From: Cadophora sp. MPI-SDFR-AT-0126
Lineage: Eukaryota; Ascomycota; Leotiomycetes; Helotiales; Ploettnerulaceae
Direction: 5' to 3'
Length of the DNA stretch: 64,000 bases
NCBI GenBank assembly: GCA_020747065.1
Contig: JAGMVK010000012.1
Coordinates: 1,426,001 to 1,490,000 of the forward strand
The translations under genes and the position numbers were made by a program. Under the pieces are notes generated by a model. It did no database searches. It saw only the letters and a program-made list of their open reading frames with translations, and had not been told where the DNA came from. Below are positions 32,904-44,840 of the stretch, one piece after another; position 1 is the stretch's first letter, and every line of letters starts with the position of its first letter.

Positions 32904-33642
32904 AGTCTTGCTCTTTGCTCTCTTTTCAATTGTCATCTACTTGCTTAGCCCGGCGCTTTGGCTGTGTTTTTTGCCCAGGTATTCTTGTTCGAGGTATTGT
33001 TTTCCTAGGTTAAGGAAAGGTCATCGCTGGTGTTACGGGGCGTTCCCATCACCGGGGTCGTGGTGGTAGCTATTTGCAGATACCCCTAGCTGTCTATGTC
33101 TTGGTTGCTTTCAATACCCAAAATCGGATTGTGTGGTCTGGTATGATGGCTGGCATGCTCTAGATATGGTCTAGAAAGTCGAGTTGTCATCGCGAATGCG
33201 TACATCACATCTCTGGGGCGTTGAGAAGAGGATGTTCATAGTGAAAAGGGGACAGAAATGGAATTGAGGGCCGCCTTTGAACCCTGCCGTACTGTGCATT
33301 ATACACAATTTATGCAAATCCCACCCCTTGAATATTCCATGGCACTTGGGCGGTGATACCCTACCGAACCGTGCTGGCTGTCGATCCCTAGCCCAGTCTA
33401 GCCCCCACTAGAAGCTAAGATAACAGCGGAGTAAGTCGAGATAGTGCCTGAAACAAAGCCCAAGCAAACGCGAACTATCGACTTCAGCCAGCCTCAACAG
33501 CCACCCCTCGGCATCCCATCCGTCCCTCCCTTTCAACTTCAGCCACCTCAACATTCGCTCCTCTTCTACGAACAACCACGTCCTATAACAACAATAGAAC
33601 AATGTGATCGCGGTCATCGAGCTGGCCTTATGACAAGCTCCA
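32904..33642. other. Spacer with no gene
   Basis: 739 bp between the Nrd1-like 3' end and the GPHR gene start. No ORF is supported. It presumably holds the GPHR promoter; a CT/CA-rich stretch precedes the ATG (33480-33600). Confidence 0.5.
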
Positions 33643-35268
33643 ATGTTACCCTCGGATAAGTGCGACGACGATGCGTGCTTTGCGCCAGGTCACCAAGCAC
33701 GCTCAATAGGCACACAGTCCTATACGACCCTCGCCTTTTCCTCCCTCCCATTCGTTATAACGTTCCTCGCCGTCAGTTTTGCAGTCCTATATAAACTGTT
33801 TCCGCTCGTCTCGAATTTGCACAAAGATGGGGAGCAGGAAGAACATTACCTACCCAGCGATGCGCCACCTAGTCTGCGACAGAGACACGCCGAGCACAGC
33901 GCGAAATCCTTGAGACGGCGAATCGTTGCTGTTACATTCTCTGCGACTATATCGCTGGCTGCTGTGCTTGCGGAGTTGATCCTGTGCGAGATCTCGAATT
34001 CGCTGAATCCCGCTGCTAGAACACTTGCGCTCAAGGCTGTTGTGCCCACGCTGCTCTTCTTTCTGGTTGTCCTTATACCGTTCTTGGAATTGCAGTCAAT
34101 CGTGTCTGGATCCGGATTCACGTTCAAGAGAAAGAGTAATGGGAAGCTGCCAAAGACGTCATGGGCTGTACAAATGCTGGGATTCTCTGCGTGGCTAGCT
34201 GGATTTTGGTGGTTGGGCAAAGGTGTCCCTGGTATTGAGCCTGGGAAAGGCCTGAATGAACAATGTCTAGATCGAGTTGGTATAGTCGGTATATCCCTGA
34301 TGGCTCTACTCTCTGGATTCGCTGCGGTGTCAGCACCATGGCAGACATTTGGAGCCAGAACTCGACCAGTCACTGAAGCAGATGTGGCTCGAAAGCAAGC
34401 AGGTCTAGATGCCACAAACGACATGTTAGCACTCAAGCGGAGCCGTCTGCGTGCTCTGCAACGGAAGATCAAAGATTCTCCATCTGAAGGATTCATGACG
34501 AAAGTCATCGGAAGCATCAGAGGCAATGCAGACACACAGGAAGTGAAAGCCCTCGAACTGGAAATCTCTGGCCTAAACTCCATGAACCTAAGCCTGTCAA
34601 GCTCTCTCTCCGTCCTCCAAAACCGCCTCGCATACAGCCAGCAAGCATCGTCCCCTCTAGGCAAACTCTTCCTCAAACCCGCCTCCTACGCCTTCGCAGT
34701 CTACTGCATCTACCGCATCGCCTCAACGACGATAACCAGCATCCGCCGCCTCTTCTTCCCACCCCTCGATCCCTCCCTCTACACGTCAACCACCTCCGAC
34801 CCCATAAACCGTATCCTCTCCCTCCTAGCCAAACACGTTGACCCATCGCTCGACCAACTTGCCTGGTCCCGGCAAATCTCCTTCCTCCTCTCCGGCATCA
34901 TCCTCCTCGCCTCCTTCAACTCCGTCCTACAGACCTTCCACATGATAACCAAACTCCTCCCCTCCCTCCTCTACCAAGCACAAGCCAACCTCGCCTTACT
35001 CATCGCGCAGATCTCCGCTACGTACGTGATTTCCAGCGCCTTGCTGCTGAGGAGCAACCTACCGAGCGAGATGAAGAGCGTGGTTAGTGATGCGCTGGGG
35101 AGTCCGTTGGAGCCTGGCTTGGTTGAGAGGTGGTTCGATGGGTGGTTCCTTGTGGCGAGTCTGGGGACGGCGCTGGGTATTTGGGTGGGGAGGAAGGTTG
35201 GGGGGAGGGGTGATTGGGATAATTGGGATTTGGAGGGGGATATTGAGTTGGGTCAGAAGAGATCTTGA
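33643..35268 (+). CDS. Golgi pH regulator (GPHR) / ABA-GPCR family membrane protein
   Basis: This intronless gene encodes 541 residues from ATG 33643 (MLPSDKCDDDACF). Hydrophobic segments lie near residues 28-50, 95-115, 125-145, 170-190, 205-225 (GPHR N-terminal domain), then 350-370, 410-430, 445-465 and 505-525. Between them a charged coiled segment (about 245-330) with RSRLRALQRKI matches the family's cytosolic loop. The C-terminal part (ILLASFNSVLQTFHMITKL, YVISSALLLRSNLP) is the ABA_GPCR domain. Animal GPHR is an anion channel acidifying the Golgi; plant GTG proteins were proposed as receptors. Golgi or ER localisation is inferred from the family. The Gly/Trp-rich C-terminus is unremarkable. 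Confidence 0.9.
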   Translation: MLPSDKCDDDACFAPGHQARSIGTQSYTTLAFSSLPFVITFLAVSFAVLYKLFPLVSNLHKDGEQEEHYLPSDAPPSLRQRHAEHSAKSLRRRIVAVTFSATISLAAVLAELILCEISNSLNPAARTLALKAVVPTLLFFLVVLIPFLELQSIVSGSGFTFKRKSNGKLPKTSWAVQMLGFSAWLAGFWWLGKGVPGIEPGKGLNEQCLDRVGIVGISLMALLSGFAAVSAPWQTFGARTRPVTEADVARKQAGLDATNDMLALKRSRLRALQRKIKDSPSEGFMTKVIGSIRGNADTQEVKALELEISGLNSMNLSLSSSLSVLQNRLAYSQQASSPLGKLFLKPASYAFAVYCIYRIASTTITSIRRLFFPPLDPSLYTSTTSDPINRILSLLAKHVDPSLDQLAWSRQISFLLSGIILLASFNSVLQTFHMITKLLPSLLYQAQANLALLIAQISATYVISSALLLRSNLPSEMKSVVSDALGSPLEPGLVERWFDGWFLVASLGTALGIWVGRKVGGRGDWDNWDLEGDIELGQKRS

Positions 35269-35721
35269 TTACTTGATTACTGTCCGTACGTCTATTGTAC
35301 TTGTAGTGTCGTTGCTTATATTAGAATGAGAACACGAGATATGCTTAGGTTTTTGAAGCATTGCTATGGAATATGTACACGTGGTGTTTAGAAGAGGAAT
35401 CTGTCTGTGCCTGTAACAACAGAGAAGGCTTGTGGATGCCTCGGCGTGGTGTCAGAATATGGTGTAGACAAAACAAATAAGTCATTTATTTATCATCTTC
35501 AATTTCTCTTCATTATTGGCATTGCGGTCAAGAGCGAAATGTGTATCTGCTTTTCTACTTTTCTTTTCTTTTCCGTTAAATGAAGTGTCGAGTAACATTG
35601 TCTCGCTTAAAAACCCTCCTTTGTTGACTCGCCTACTACAAAATTATCCCTATCCCTCGTTCCCAATTGATAGAATCAAAATAGCATCAAGTCAATCCTC
35701 CTTCATACCATACCAATCAAC

Positions 35722-36408
35722 TCAATCCTCCACTCCCCTCGTCGGCCCCCTCAAAACCATGATCCTAACCGTCTCCACAACACCCTCTATCCTCCCATCC
35801 TCCGCTAGCTCAATCCACATATACGTCTCGCCTAACACCACACTCCCGTCTTCCATCGTGGTTGGCTCGCCGGAGTGCCGCTCTGCGATGTGATTACCGT
35901 CGCGCATGTAGTGGGTTACTTTTATGTTGACGCTGTTTGGGGGGAGGATCTAAGGGGGATTGTTAATTTTGGGGGAGAGGAGTTTGGGTTCGGATTTGCG
36001 TGGAGGGCTGGGTTTGAATTTGATGCTAATTATGAGTATTTGGTGAGGGAAGGGGATTCTTGAATAAGGTATAGATTGACATCGAGCTTTTAAAGGAGAA
36101 AAGTACCCTTAGGCAAAGGCTTTACCTCAGTGAAGAACTTGCAGTGATTCTAGCAAATAGAAGATAGTTCGAAATCGTTCACGCACCTCTCGCAGCCATT
36201 TAATATGTGCTACGAAACCAGGGAAGTCCCGCACGCCATCAGGCGCATTGCCGTCGTCACGCTGTGTAAAGGTTGGGGTAAATAGTTTGGAGAGGTCAGA
36301 CTCAGTGGTTTCTGGCGCGCCGGAAAAAAAGCTGTTGATAGTCGCTGCGAGACTTTCGGGTGTGTCGGCGAAGGTTGCTCGGTTGGATGTTGGAGGAAGG
36401 CTGGACAT
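35722..36408 (-). CDS. Small SnoaL/NTF2-like protein
   Basis: Two minus-strand exons (36408-36187 and 35949-35722) encode 149 residues. The 237-nt intron uses GTGCGT and a TTAG acceptor, and the join preserves frame (WLRE/ILPPNSVNIKVTHYMRDG). The N-terminal helices (TPESLAATINSFFSGAPETT), the GVRDFPGFVAHIKWLRE segment and C-terminal antiparallel strands (HIAERHSGEPTTMEDGSVV, YMWIELAEDGRIEGVVETV) fit the SnoaL-like/NTF2 cone fold common in small fungal proteins. Such proteins may be enzymes or ligand-binding modules; no catalytic assignment is possible. Another acceptor within the intron could add residues at the join. Confidence 0.7.
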
Positions 36409-37120
36409 GGTGGTGATGCGGATGTTGAATGATGAGATTATAGGCGGCGAGTATGGATGATGGCTTTGAAGTACTTTGGGTCATTGGAAGGTGGTAGAAG
36501 TGTAAGTGTAAGTATAAGTATATGTTTTTGAGTATACTTGTGTTTAGATGCGATTATGTAGCTGCCTAGAACATGACGGCTTGTTGTGCTTCTGGTGATC
36601 GCGAATTGCTACTGCCTGTGTTCAGACAATTCTTTTTCGGCCCGTCATCCCGAGCCGTCCTTTAGTCTCCCCGTCCGAGAATGGAGATCAAGACAACAAG
36701 TTCGAAGTTCACACCTTTTAGATACTACCAAATGTAGTAACTGTGCTAACAGTCAGTGTCATGCGTTGGGGTTGACAGGCAAGCAGGTACGAGAATTAGC
36801 GTACAATTAGGGACATGAAATCTAAGTCGTTCAGGTAGTCCAAAACAAAGCATGGCAATCCAGATTGATGCATATCACGATTTATAGTGAGGGATAAAGA
36901 TTTGTAGCCGAGGCTCACTCGTATGATATATTGACAAGCAGATAAACGACTTCCAACGAATCGGAGGGTGGTTAGCGAGATGTAAACATCACTTCCCTGA
37001 GCGAGAAATTCTGCGAGTATGAAATGAGAGAGTCTCTTTCCAACTCTTCACACGATCATGATACACTAATATACATTTTACCCACGTCACTCGTACATCT
37101 GTGTGTCTTACATTCTACTT
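36409..37120. other. Spacer with no gene
   Basis: 712 bp between the SnoaL-like start and the NDUFAF7-like stop. Near 36495-36530 there is a short GTAAGTGTAAGTATAAGTATA repeat. No ORF is supported. Confidence 0.5.
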
Positions 37121-38855
37121 CTAGATCTCAATCCCACCACCAAATCCGACCGGCCTCCTCTTTCCCCCACTCTCCGGCACGATAGCCATAGCTTTATAAA
37201 CTTTCCCCATTCCACTTCCCCCTCTATCAACCAGCCTTCTCCAAGCCCCCTCAATCCTCCTCGCCACCTCTTCACCATCCCTCCCACCACTCTTTCCCTT
37301 AACACTCCTAACCAACGCTCCCGCCCTTTCCTCAATTCCCATTGATCTCAGAAACGCCCCCTGCTCAACCGGACCATAAACCTCCACCCCCTCACTCGCA
37401 CCCAGTGCCGCCTCCGCCAGCGCCAAAAAGTCAACATCAGCAGATAAATCCACCAGACCTGGTTCACTAAGCGGCGAGACGCGTTGATGCGCTTTAATTC
37501 CTCTCAACGAGTTCGTGGGAATCGAATCCGCAGGTCCGTAATCCAGGATGATTGCCGCACCTGATGGGCTCGGCTTAGGAGCCGTCGAAGAGCCGCCTAT
37601 CCGGCGTGCGAATTCTTGTGCGTAGAAATGTGATTCAGGTGAGATTTCGATGAGGGAGTCGGGGACGGATTTTAGAGCTTTGTAGCGGGGTGAGATTTCC
37701 GGGAGGTAGAGGGAGTGAGGGGTTGAGGATTTGGATAGCGTGAGTTCAAATTCTGGGGGTCGGTTGGAGAGTTGCTGTGGTTTTGGGGTGGAGAGCGTGG
37801 TATGTGTGGAGTTTGGGGGAGAGGGTGAGATGACTAGTTCGCGCCACTGTGGACCTTTTTTCTGGATCTTGATGGTACTCTGGGCTGAGGGAGAGAGTTG
37901 ATGGGTTTCTGTTGGTGTTTGGATGGTCTCGGAGGGCTCTTTTTCTTGCAAAGAGTCAGTCGGGGCGATGGATTGGAAGGCGTGGATCGGGAGGGCGTCG
38001 AAAAATTCGTGGGCGACGATAAAGGGTGTTTTGTCAGGGCCTAAACACATATAAGCATCGTTGCACCAAAGGAATAGTTTGGGGCTTACTTGATGGAACG
38101 AAACGGATGTTCTCCGTCCATATGATGGGGATATCGGCATATTTACTGACACAACGATGCCCAATATCCGTCTCGGTCATTGGAGTATCCCCACACAAGA
38201 GCTTCCTCTGTGCTTCTCTCAGCGATGGACTGGCCTCGACCAGATATACAGCTTCGATGCTCGAGGCTAGAGGTTTGAAATTCTTCATTGTCTATATACG
38301 GTATCAGCACAGATCTCCAATGATACCAACATGTAGAGAAGTAAATGTGGTTAATCAATCTCAAGCATACCCTCAACATGTCATCCATCAGCGTACCCCT
38401 CCCTGGCCCAATCTCAATCAAGTCCACACCTTCCTTCTTCCTGCCCTGCCCAATCCATTCCGCCACAAACCAGACAGCTATTAACTCTCCAAAGATCTGC
38501 GATATCTCAGGCGAGGTAATGAAATCTCCTTTCTGGCCGAACTGGTCCCGTCCTTCGGCGCTGGACATGTAGTATCCGCCCATATCAGAGGTCAGACACA
38601 TGCGCATAAATGATGCGAGGGGGGTTGGTCCGGTTGTCTTTATTAAATTGTTAGCTTATAATTCAGACAGATAGAGGGATTGAATACGGTGATAGCTTCA
38701 TAGAGCTGCTTTGCGAGGGGTGTACTCCATTGTCTTGCAGGAGCTTCACTCGATGACCACCTCTTTGTAGCAGGAGAGGCATATTTCAAGCATCCTGCTC
38801 TGCGCTGCGCAAGACGCAGACAATTGCGCGTTTGAGATGAAAAAATTGACTTCAT
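37121..38855 (-). CDS. NDUFAF7: NDUFAF7-type mitochondrial arginine methyltransferase (complex I assembly)
   Basis: Four minus-strand exons (38855-38688, 38637-38371, 38291-38090, 38040-37121) encode 518 residues; introns are 50, 79 and 49 nt. Residues 1-40 are Arg/Ser-rich and lack acidic residues, a probable mitochondrial presequence. The Methyltransf_28 core follows: GGYYMSSAEGRDQFGQKGDF, EISQIFGELIAVWFV, the SAM-binding VDLIEIGPGRGTLMDDML, and the conserved FIVAHEFFDALPIHAF. A fungal Pro/Ser/Thr-rich insertion (about 260-340) precedes the last strands, and a conserved HQRVSPLSEPGLVDLSADVD lies downstream. Human NDUFAF7 dimethylates NDUFS2 early in complex I assembly; the same matrix role is inferred. 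It lies head-to-head with the CDK11-like gene. Confidence 0.9.
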
Positions 38856-39062
38856 CGCAGTCTTTCCAATTCCTCCCTCTGCATTTCTTTGTCAAAATGA
38901 AGGATTGAATGTTGAAGTTGCCAAAAGTCGCGAAGTCCGGCTCCAAACTTTTTTCCCCTGCCGCGCGATCAGATGACGACCCATTCGGCCAAAACTTTCA
39001 GCCTCGCGACGCCTTGAACATCCTCTGATTAAAACACCACAATATCCCCTCCAGCAACCTCA
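38856..39062. promoter_or_regulatory. 207-bp divergent promoter between the NDUFAF7-like and CDK11-like genes
   Basis: The two ATGs are only 207 bp apart, so regulatory sequence must be shared. No TATA box is seen. Confidence 0.6.
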
Positions 39063-40618
39063 ATGAGCAGCAAGATGAAATCGCGATGGGCAGATGACGA
39101 AGAAGATGCAGCTGCGGACTTGCAAAGGAAGAAGGAGAAAGAGGAGAAGAAGCGGGCGAAAGCTGAGAAACAGCGGAAGGCAGACGAAGAAGCTGCGGCG
39201 CGATTGCTCAAGCAGAAACAAGCAGACGAAGCTGCTGCTGCCGAAAAGCAAGCCCAAGAACAAGCGCAAGATGGGGCATTACAGAGCGATTTATCCTCAC
39301 GGCCTGCGAAACGGCGGAGATTGTCTCCTGAGCCAGAGGGCGAGGCTGAGTCTCAAGGTCCAATTCCAGAGAAGGGCAAAACGAAAGATGAACCCGCGAA
39401 ACTCCTCCGATTACCAGCCCCGACATGGAAGAAATGCCGGAGCGTAGAAGACTACGAAAAATTGAATGATATAGAGGAGGGTGCGTATGGGTGGGTGTCG
39501 AGAGCCAAAGATATGCGGACAGGAGAGGTCGTTGCGCTGAAGAGGTTAAAGATGGATAATGCGCAGGATGGGATACCAGTTACTGGGCTGCGGGAGATAC
39601 AGACGTTGAGGGATTGTGTACATCCAAATATCGTGGGATTGAAAGAGGTGGTTGTTGGTGAGGATACAAGGAAGATTGAGAAGTATGTTATATCTTTCTC
39701 TCATGACTACTATTACTCTCCTATTTGAAGTGCAAGTGCAGGATGAACGACTAACACATCAACAGCATCTTCCTTGTCCTCGACTTCCTCGAACACGATC
39801 TCAAAACCCTACTCGAAGACATGGCCGAACCCTTTCTGACATCCGAGATCAAAACCCTCCTTCTCCAACTCACCCGCGGCGTCTCCTACCTTCACAACAA
39901 CTGGATTTTGCACCGCGATCTCAAAACATCCAACCTCCTGCTCAACAATCGTGGGCAATTGAAAATCGCTGATTTTGGCATGGCGCGATACTATGGGTCG
40001 CCGTCTCCCAAGCTCACACAATTAGTCGTCACATTATGGTATCGTGCGCCAGAACTCCTGCTGGGAACTGAGAGGTACGGTCCAGCGGTTGATATGTGGA
40101 GCGTGGGATGCATATTCGGGGAACTCTTGACAAAGGAGCCGCTTCTACAAGGCAAAAACGAAGTCGACGAATTGTCCAAAATTTTCGAACTCTGTGGCAT
40201 TCCCACCGAGGAGTCTTGGCCAGGCTTCAAACGCCTGCCTAACGCACGCTCTCTCAAACTCCCCAAAAACCCCATAACACACGGCTCCGTCCTACGTGCC
40301 AAATTCCCATTCTTGACTGCGGCCGGTGCGGATCTCTTGACGCGGCTATTGAGTCTTAATCCGGACAAGAGACCGACTGCTGATCAGATGTTGGCCGACA
40401 CCTTTTTCAAGGAGGACCCGAAGCCGAAGAGAGAGGAGATGTTTCCTACATTTCCGAGTAAGGCGGGCCAGGAGAAGAGGAGGAGGAGAGCGACGCCAAA
40501 TGCGCCGGTTAGAGGTGAGGGAGGGAAAGGCTTTGGGGGTGTGGTGGATTTTAGTGGCATCTTTGAGGGGAGGGAGGAGGAGGAGAAGGGTGGTGGATTT
40601 GCGTTGAAGTTGATCTGA
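39063..40618 (+). CDS. CDK11-like cyclin-dependent kinase
   Basis: Two exons (39063-39682 and 39766-40618; 83-nt intron) encode 490 residues. Residues 1-75 are a Lys/Glu/Ala-rich coiled coil, followed by a basic patch (PAKRRRL) that may be nuclear-localising. The kinase domain spans about 135-435: EEGAYGWVSRAK loop, VALKRLKM lysine, the PSTAIRE-equivalent helix PVTGLREIQTL (animal CDK11 reads PITSLRE), HRDLKTSN, ADFGMARYYG and LWYRAPELLLG, all intact. The C-terminal tail is Arg/Glu/Gly-rich. The PxTxLRE helix and the charged N-terminus are the basis for CDK11. Known roles are in transcription and splicing with cyclin L, as part of the nuclear RNA polymerase II machinery; the same is inferred here. 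Confidence 0.9.
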
Positions 40619-42254
40619 GAGAGAAGGGTAGAGCAAGAATGGAATTTCGACGATTAGATGAGGTAAAAGGAGACTCGTTAAGCTCGTTTGCTTCTGGAGA
40701 GCACAAGTCGCCCAAGGGAAGAGTCGAGCGACTGAAAACCTGTTGGATTAGGATCGAGGCTCTAAAAGGTACAAGCATGGAATGTAGACTGGTGGCGCCC
40801 GAGTACAATACCCGAGCTATGTGTGTTGAGTTTAGGACGAAGATAGAGAAGTAAACCTATGATTTTAGAATCAGTAACTGTGTTCTAACTCTCAGAACAG
40901 TGACACGATACAGTGGGGGTGTTTATTTTTTCGTGCAATCTAAGCATTATTATTTTTCCTTCGATCATTCAGTATTCGTGCAAGCGAAGACAAGCCACTG
41001 TAAGAAAACATGGTTGGAGATCTGCGAGTTTACTTCAAGCAGGAAATTTATCCTACAACGAAAAATTTGAGAACTTTGAGATGAATCTAGTCCCAAGTCT
41101 ACTAGATCTTTGCCAAGTCAAAGGCAGAGTACATCGATAATCATAAGCTTTCATTCCCCTGTTCATCGTGCAAGAAAAGAATCAATGTTGATATACTGAA
41201 AGTCATGTGCATTGAAAAGGGGTTCAGGGGAATTCAAAGAGCGTGACGCTGGCCGAGGCGAGATCTCCTTTTCAGAACGTCTCCAACCTTACGATCTGCT
41301 CAAAACAACGATCATCAGCCTCAATACGCGACACCAATGCCAGAAACCCCATATATTATTCTCAGGGCTTCCTTCAAGTTCACGCAATGATCCTCACGGA
41401 CTGCAGTGTTGCGTAAACTAATTTCTGCATCTGCAATGTCGCCGATGCAGTGCTGGCTCAGGGGCAAGTATTTGAACTTTCAAGGTTCACTTCCAGCTCC
41501 CGAAAGAGGAGAGGTTCTCGACCTGCCCAAGCTCAGCTCACCTGTTCCTTTTCATCCCATTCGTCGCTCCAAGTTACGATCTTCCACTGGCACATTGCCA
41601 TAGCGGCTGAAAGCGTGTTTCATCCTTTCCGAAGCCATCTGAGCAAACGAAACATTTGATTGACCAATCAGAACCCAGAACGGGGTAATTGGCAATCCCA
41701 CGCTGATGTACCCCAGTTTCACGATTATGGCAGAAGCAAGTCCAGCCGTGTGTTGGCAGATGCCATCTGATCTCATATACCTTTGTGAAGTCTGTCTTCA
41801 TATGTGCTCTCTTCTCTTCTGACCTCTTTCTTTTCGGTCTTGTTGCTGTTCGAGCCTTTTCCACGCATTCCTTTCTGGGACATAGTCCACATACACTCCT
41901 TTTCCTTAGTACGGTATATCAATCCTTACGCATTTTCAGCATTCGCTCTAAGAGAAAAGTATCTCGTTTGAGTCACTTGATCCCCTCGGTTGTTATCATA
42001 ACAAAATTTCGCACGCGACGACCATCAATCGTGCACCAGCCTCATGAAGTTCTCGGGATAGGACTTCCAGATATCACTTACTCTTCTATTCGAAAGGCAG
42101 GGCCTTTCACACTCGGTAGCGCCGGTACATCAGAACTTCAAAGCACCCAGTCAGATCTCACCTTCGTTTCTACATCTCTCAACTGGCACTACTTTTGCGG
42201 GCATTTTTCAATGTCCTGAAATTGAAGTACACATCAACGAAAAATTATATCGAC
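40619..42254. other. Gene-free region, 1.64 kb
   Basis: ORFs (for example 41785-42219) are short, Ser/Phe-rich and without domain similarity. The right part is presumably promoter and leader of the GH5 gene. No strong motifs found. Confidence 0.45.
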
Positions 42255-44307
42255 ATGTGGACTTCTTTACCGACGGCCTTGTTGGCACTTATCCTCTTCT
42301 CAGACTCAGCATCAGCTCGTCCACAGAGACGATCAGCGGCAGCATTACAGGAAAGAGATGCAGCTGTTCCTCCTGTCATAGTCTACTCGACATATACAGT
42401 GGTTCCTGTACCAATTTCACCAACGCCCGCTGTTATCCTCACTACCTTCACAGCGATCCCATTGCCGGTTGTGGCCACTCCAGCTGTGTTTATCGACACA
42501 TTTACTCCGGTCCCGATGCCGGATGAAGCGACACCTGCTATCATCTCGGCCAGCTTCACTGCAGTACCTATGCCAGATAAGGCAACTCCTGCCATTATCT
42601 CCAGCTCGTTCGCCTTCAGCTCTGTACCATCAAGCACGTCTAAACCATCTGGAATCTCGTTTCCTGGGTTTCCAACAGGCACAGGAATACCTGCAGGCAT
42701 TTTCTACACTGGCTATGGCAGTGGAATAAGGACTGGTACTGGTACTGGGACAAGTTACCCTCAGCCAACTGGCTCCGTGGGAACTAATGATACTTCCAAT
42801 GGCACTTACCATCAGCATGTGACATCCCTTCCGGTCATTTCAAGTTCGACTAGCATTCCTTTCTTCACTCTCAACGATCCGGCCTCGACTGCTACACTTG
42901 TGCTCTCTTCAGCCAATCAGCTCATTTCCCCGAGCGCTTTCGTAACTTTCTCAGCTACATCAGCTGCAGAGTTCAGCTCAATTATATCATCAAGCTCCCC
43001 GTCCCCCACATCTCAATCATCACCACCAACGCCAACTCTATCATCTGCCTCAATAAACGCCACCACTCCCTTCCTCCGCGGCGTGAACCTAGGCGGGTGG
43101 TTGGTCCTCGAAAAATGGATGAACCCGGACGCTTTCACAGGAGCATTCTCATCCGCGGTGGACCAGTACACATTCGACTCGATGTCTGGCTCAGCATCGG
43201 CACTTGAAACTCACTGGTCAACTTTCTTTACTGAGTCGGATATCCAAGCTCTCGCTGCCACTGGTCTCAATGCACTTCGTATCCCGATCGGGTTTTGGGC
43301 TTATGACAATGATGATACGCCTTATCAAAAGGGCGCGGATGCTTACCTTGAGAAAGCGATTGAATGGGCTAGGAATTGTGGGATGTATGTTTGGGTTGAC
43401 TTGCATGGTAGTCCGGGTAGTCAAAATGGTATGTTCCCCAACCCTTCCAGATCATAAGCTCCAGGCCGTACTAAATGAACCCCAAGGCTTTGACAATAGC
43501 GGCCAGGCAGGCGAAGTAAACTGGCAACAACCCGCCAACCTCGCCCGCTCCATCTCAGTCCTCGAAACCATGGCCGCGAAATATGGCCAAGCACAATATG
43601 CTGACGTAGTCGTCGGCCTCGAACTTGTCAACGAGCCTATCTCCTGGGGCAACAACAAATTCAGCACCACACAATCCTGGGCTCAAGATGCCTACGCAGC
43701 AGTCAAGTCGCAAGTCGAGAACGAGAACCTCGTCATCGTTATGCATGACGCCTTTGAAGGCGCAGGTGCCTGGACCGATGTAGCAGAGAAGTTGATTGGC
43801 GATAGATCGAAAACTTTCGGTGTTGATTCGCATCTTTACCAATTGTTCACCGACGCGGATAATGCCCTCACGCAAGCTGAACATATAACAATGGCGTGTG
43901 GCTGGGCTCAGAATCTCGCTTCTGCAAATGCAATCATGCCGACATATGTAGGCGAATGGTCTGCAGCGACAAACATCTGCGTCAATCCTGATGGCTCCAC
44001 CACAGCTGGTACATCCTGCTCAACTGAAGGCTGCCAATGCCAATCTGCGCCATTTGACGAATGGAATGAGGGTATGGTCGAGCAAGTTCGCCGCTTTGTT
44101 GAGGCGCAGCTCGATGTCTTTGAGAGTAGCTCTTCTGGATACTTTTTGTGGAGTGCAAAGGGTCCTGGCGGGTGGGGGTTCCTGAATGGGATTTCCAATG
44201 GGGCGATTCCAAACCCTGTTACAAAAAGAAAGTATCCGGGCCAGTGTGGCGGGGAGAAGAGAAGAGGCGTGAGGGGCACATTAGGGAGACGTGTGGAGGC
44301 TTTTTAG
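42255..44307 (+). CDS. GH5 exo-1,3-beta-glucanase with repeat-bearing N-terminal extension
   Basis: Two exons (42255-43428 and 43487-44307; 58-nt intron) encode 664 residues. ATG 42255 is chosen because it begins a signal peptide (MWTSLPTALLALILFSDSASA); the longer open frame upstream lacks an ATG. Residues 40-119 comprise about four and a half tandem 18-residue units ending in ..P(M/L/V)P..AT. A Ser/Thr/Gly-rich linker then runs to about 272. The catalytic domain opens FLRGVNLGGWLVLEKWM and carries IPIGFWAY, VDLHGSPGSQNG, acid/base Glu in LVNEPIS and nucleophile Glu in YVGEWSAAT. The enzyme should release glucose from beta-1,3-glucan ends in wall remodelling or nutrition. The Cys pattern near the end (CSTEGCQC) is typical. 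The extension may tether it to the wall. Confidence 0.93.
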
Positions 44308-44840
44308 GGATTCGCACGGGAGGAAAGGAGACTTAAGCGAAGAAGGACGATGTCTGTTTACTGTAGCATTTTAGACCTCCTGGCCTTACAGAAGGGCGGT
44401 GTGGTCGCAGGATGGCCCTTTCTAGCATGTTTAGATTTTGTATATACCTTTTCAATTCTGTGCCGAATGTATGGCCGTCGCAACTCGTACGTGATTGACC
44501 TAAGCAAATGACATTGTTGGGTGAAAGCATCGAGGCGTGCAACCAAGCGGTATATGATGAAGCGAGTACATTGCAGACTCATCAATAATCGTGTCCACAA
44601 AGAAGACAAACATAAGCAATAGAACTTTTGACGACCATGAATGTCAACAACCCCACCAGCACCTGATTCGTCAAACCAAGCCGAGGTTCAGGCTAGCCGA
44701 GATCCCCTCCCCTGATTAGTGAGACGGGAAGGGGAAGTTTCCAGACTTGAACATGACAGTTAAAGCTACAATAAAACCCATCGTTTGCGTTCACCGTGAA
44801 CCCAATTCCAAAATAAAGTTCGATCGAAATATCTTCAACC
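44308..44840. other. Spacer with no gene
   Basis: 533 bp between the GH5 stop and the ABM-domain gene start, both on the plus strand. No supported ORF. Confidence 0.5.

Noticed and set aside
41785..42219. 144-codon ORF before the GH5 gene
   Set aside because: Ser/Phe-rich, no domain, and it lies in the likely GH5 leader.
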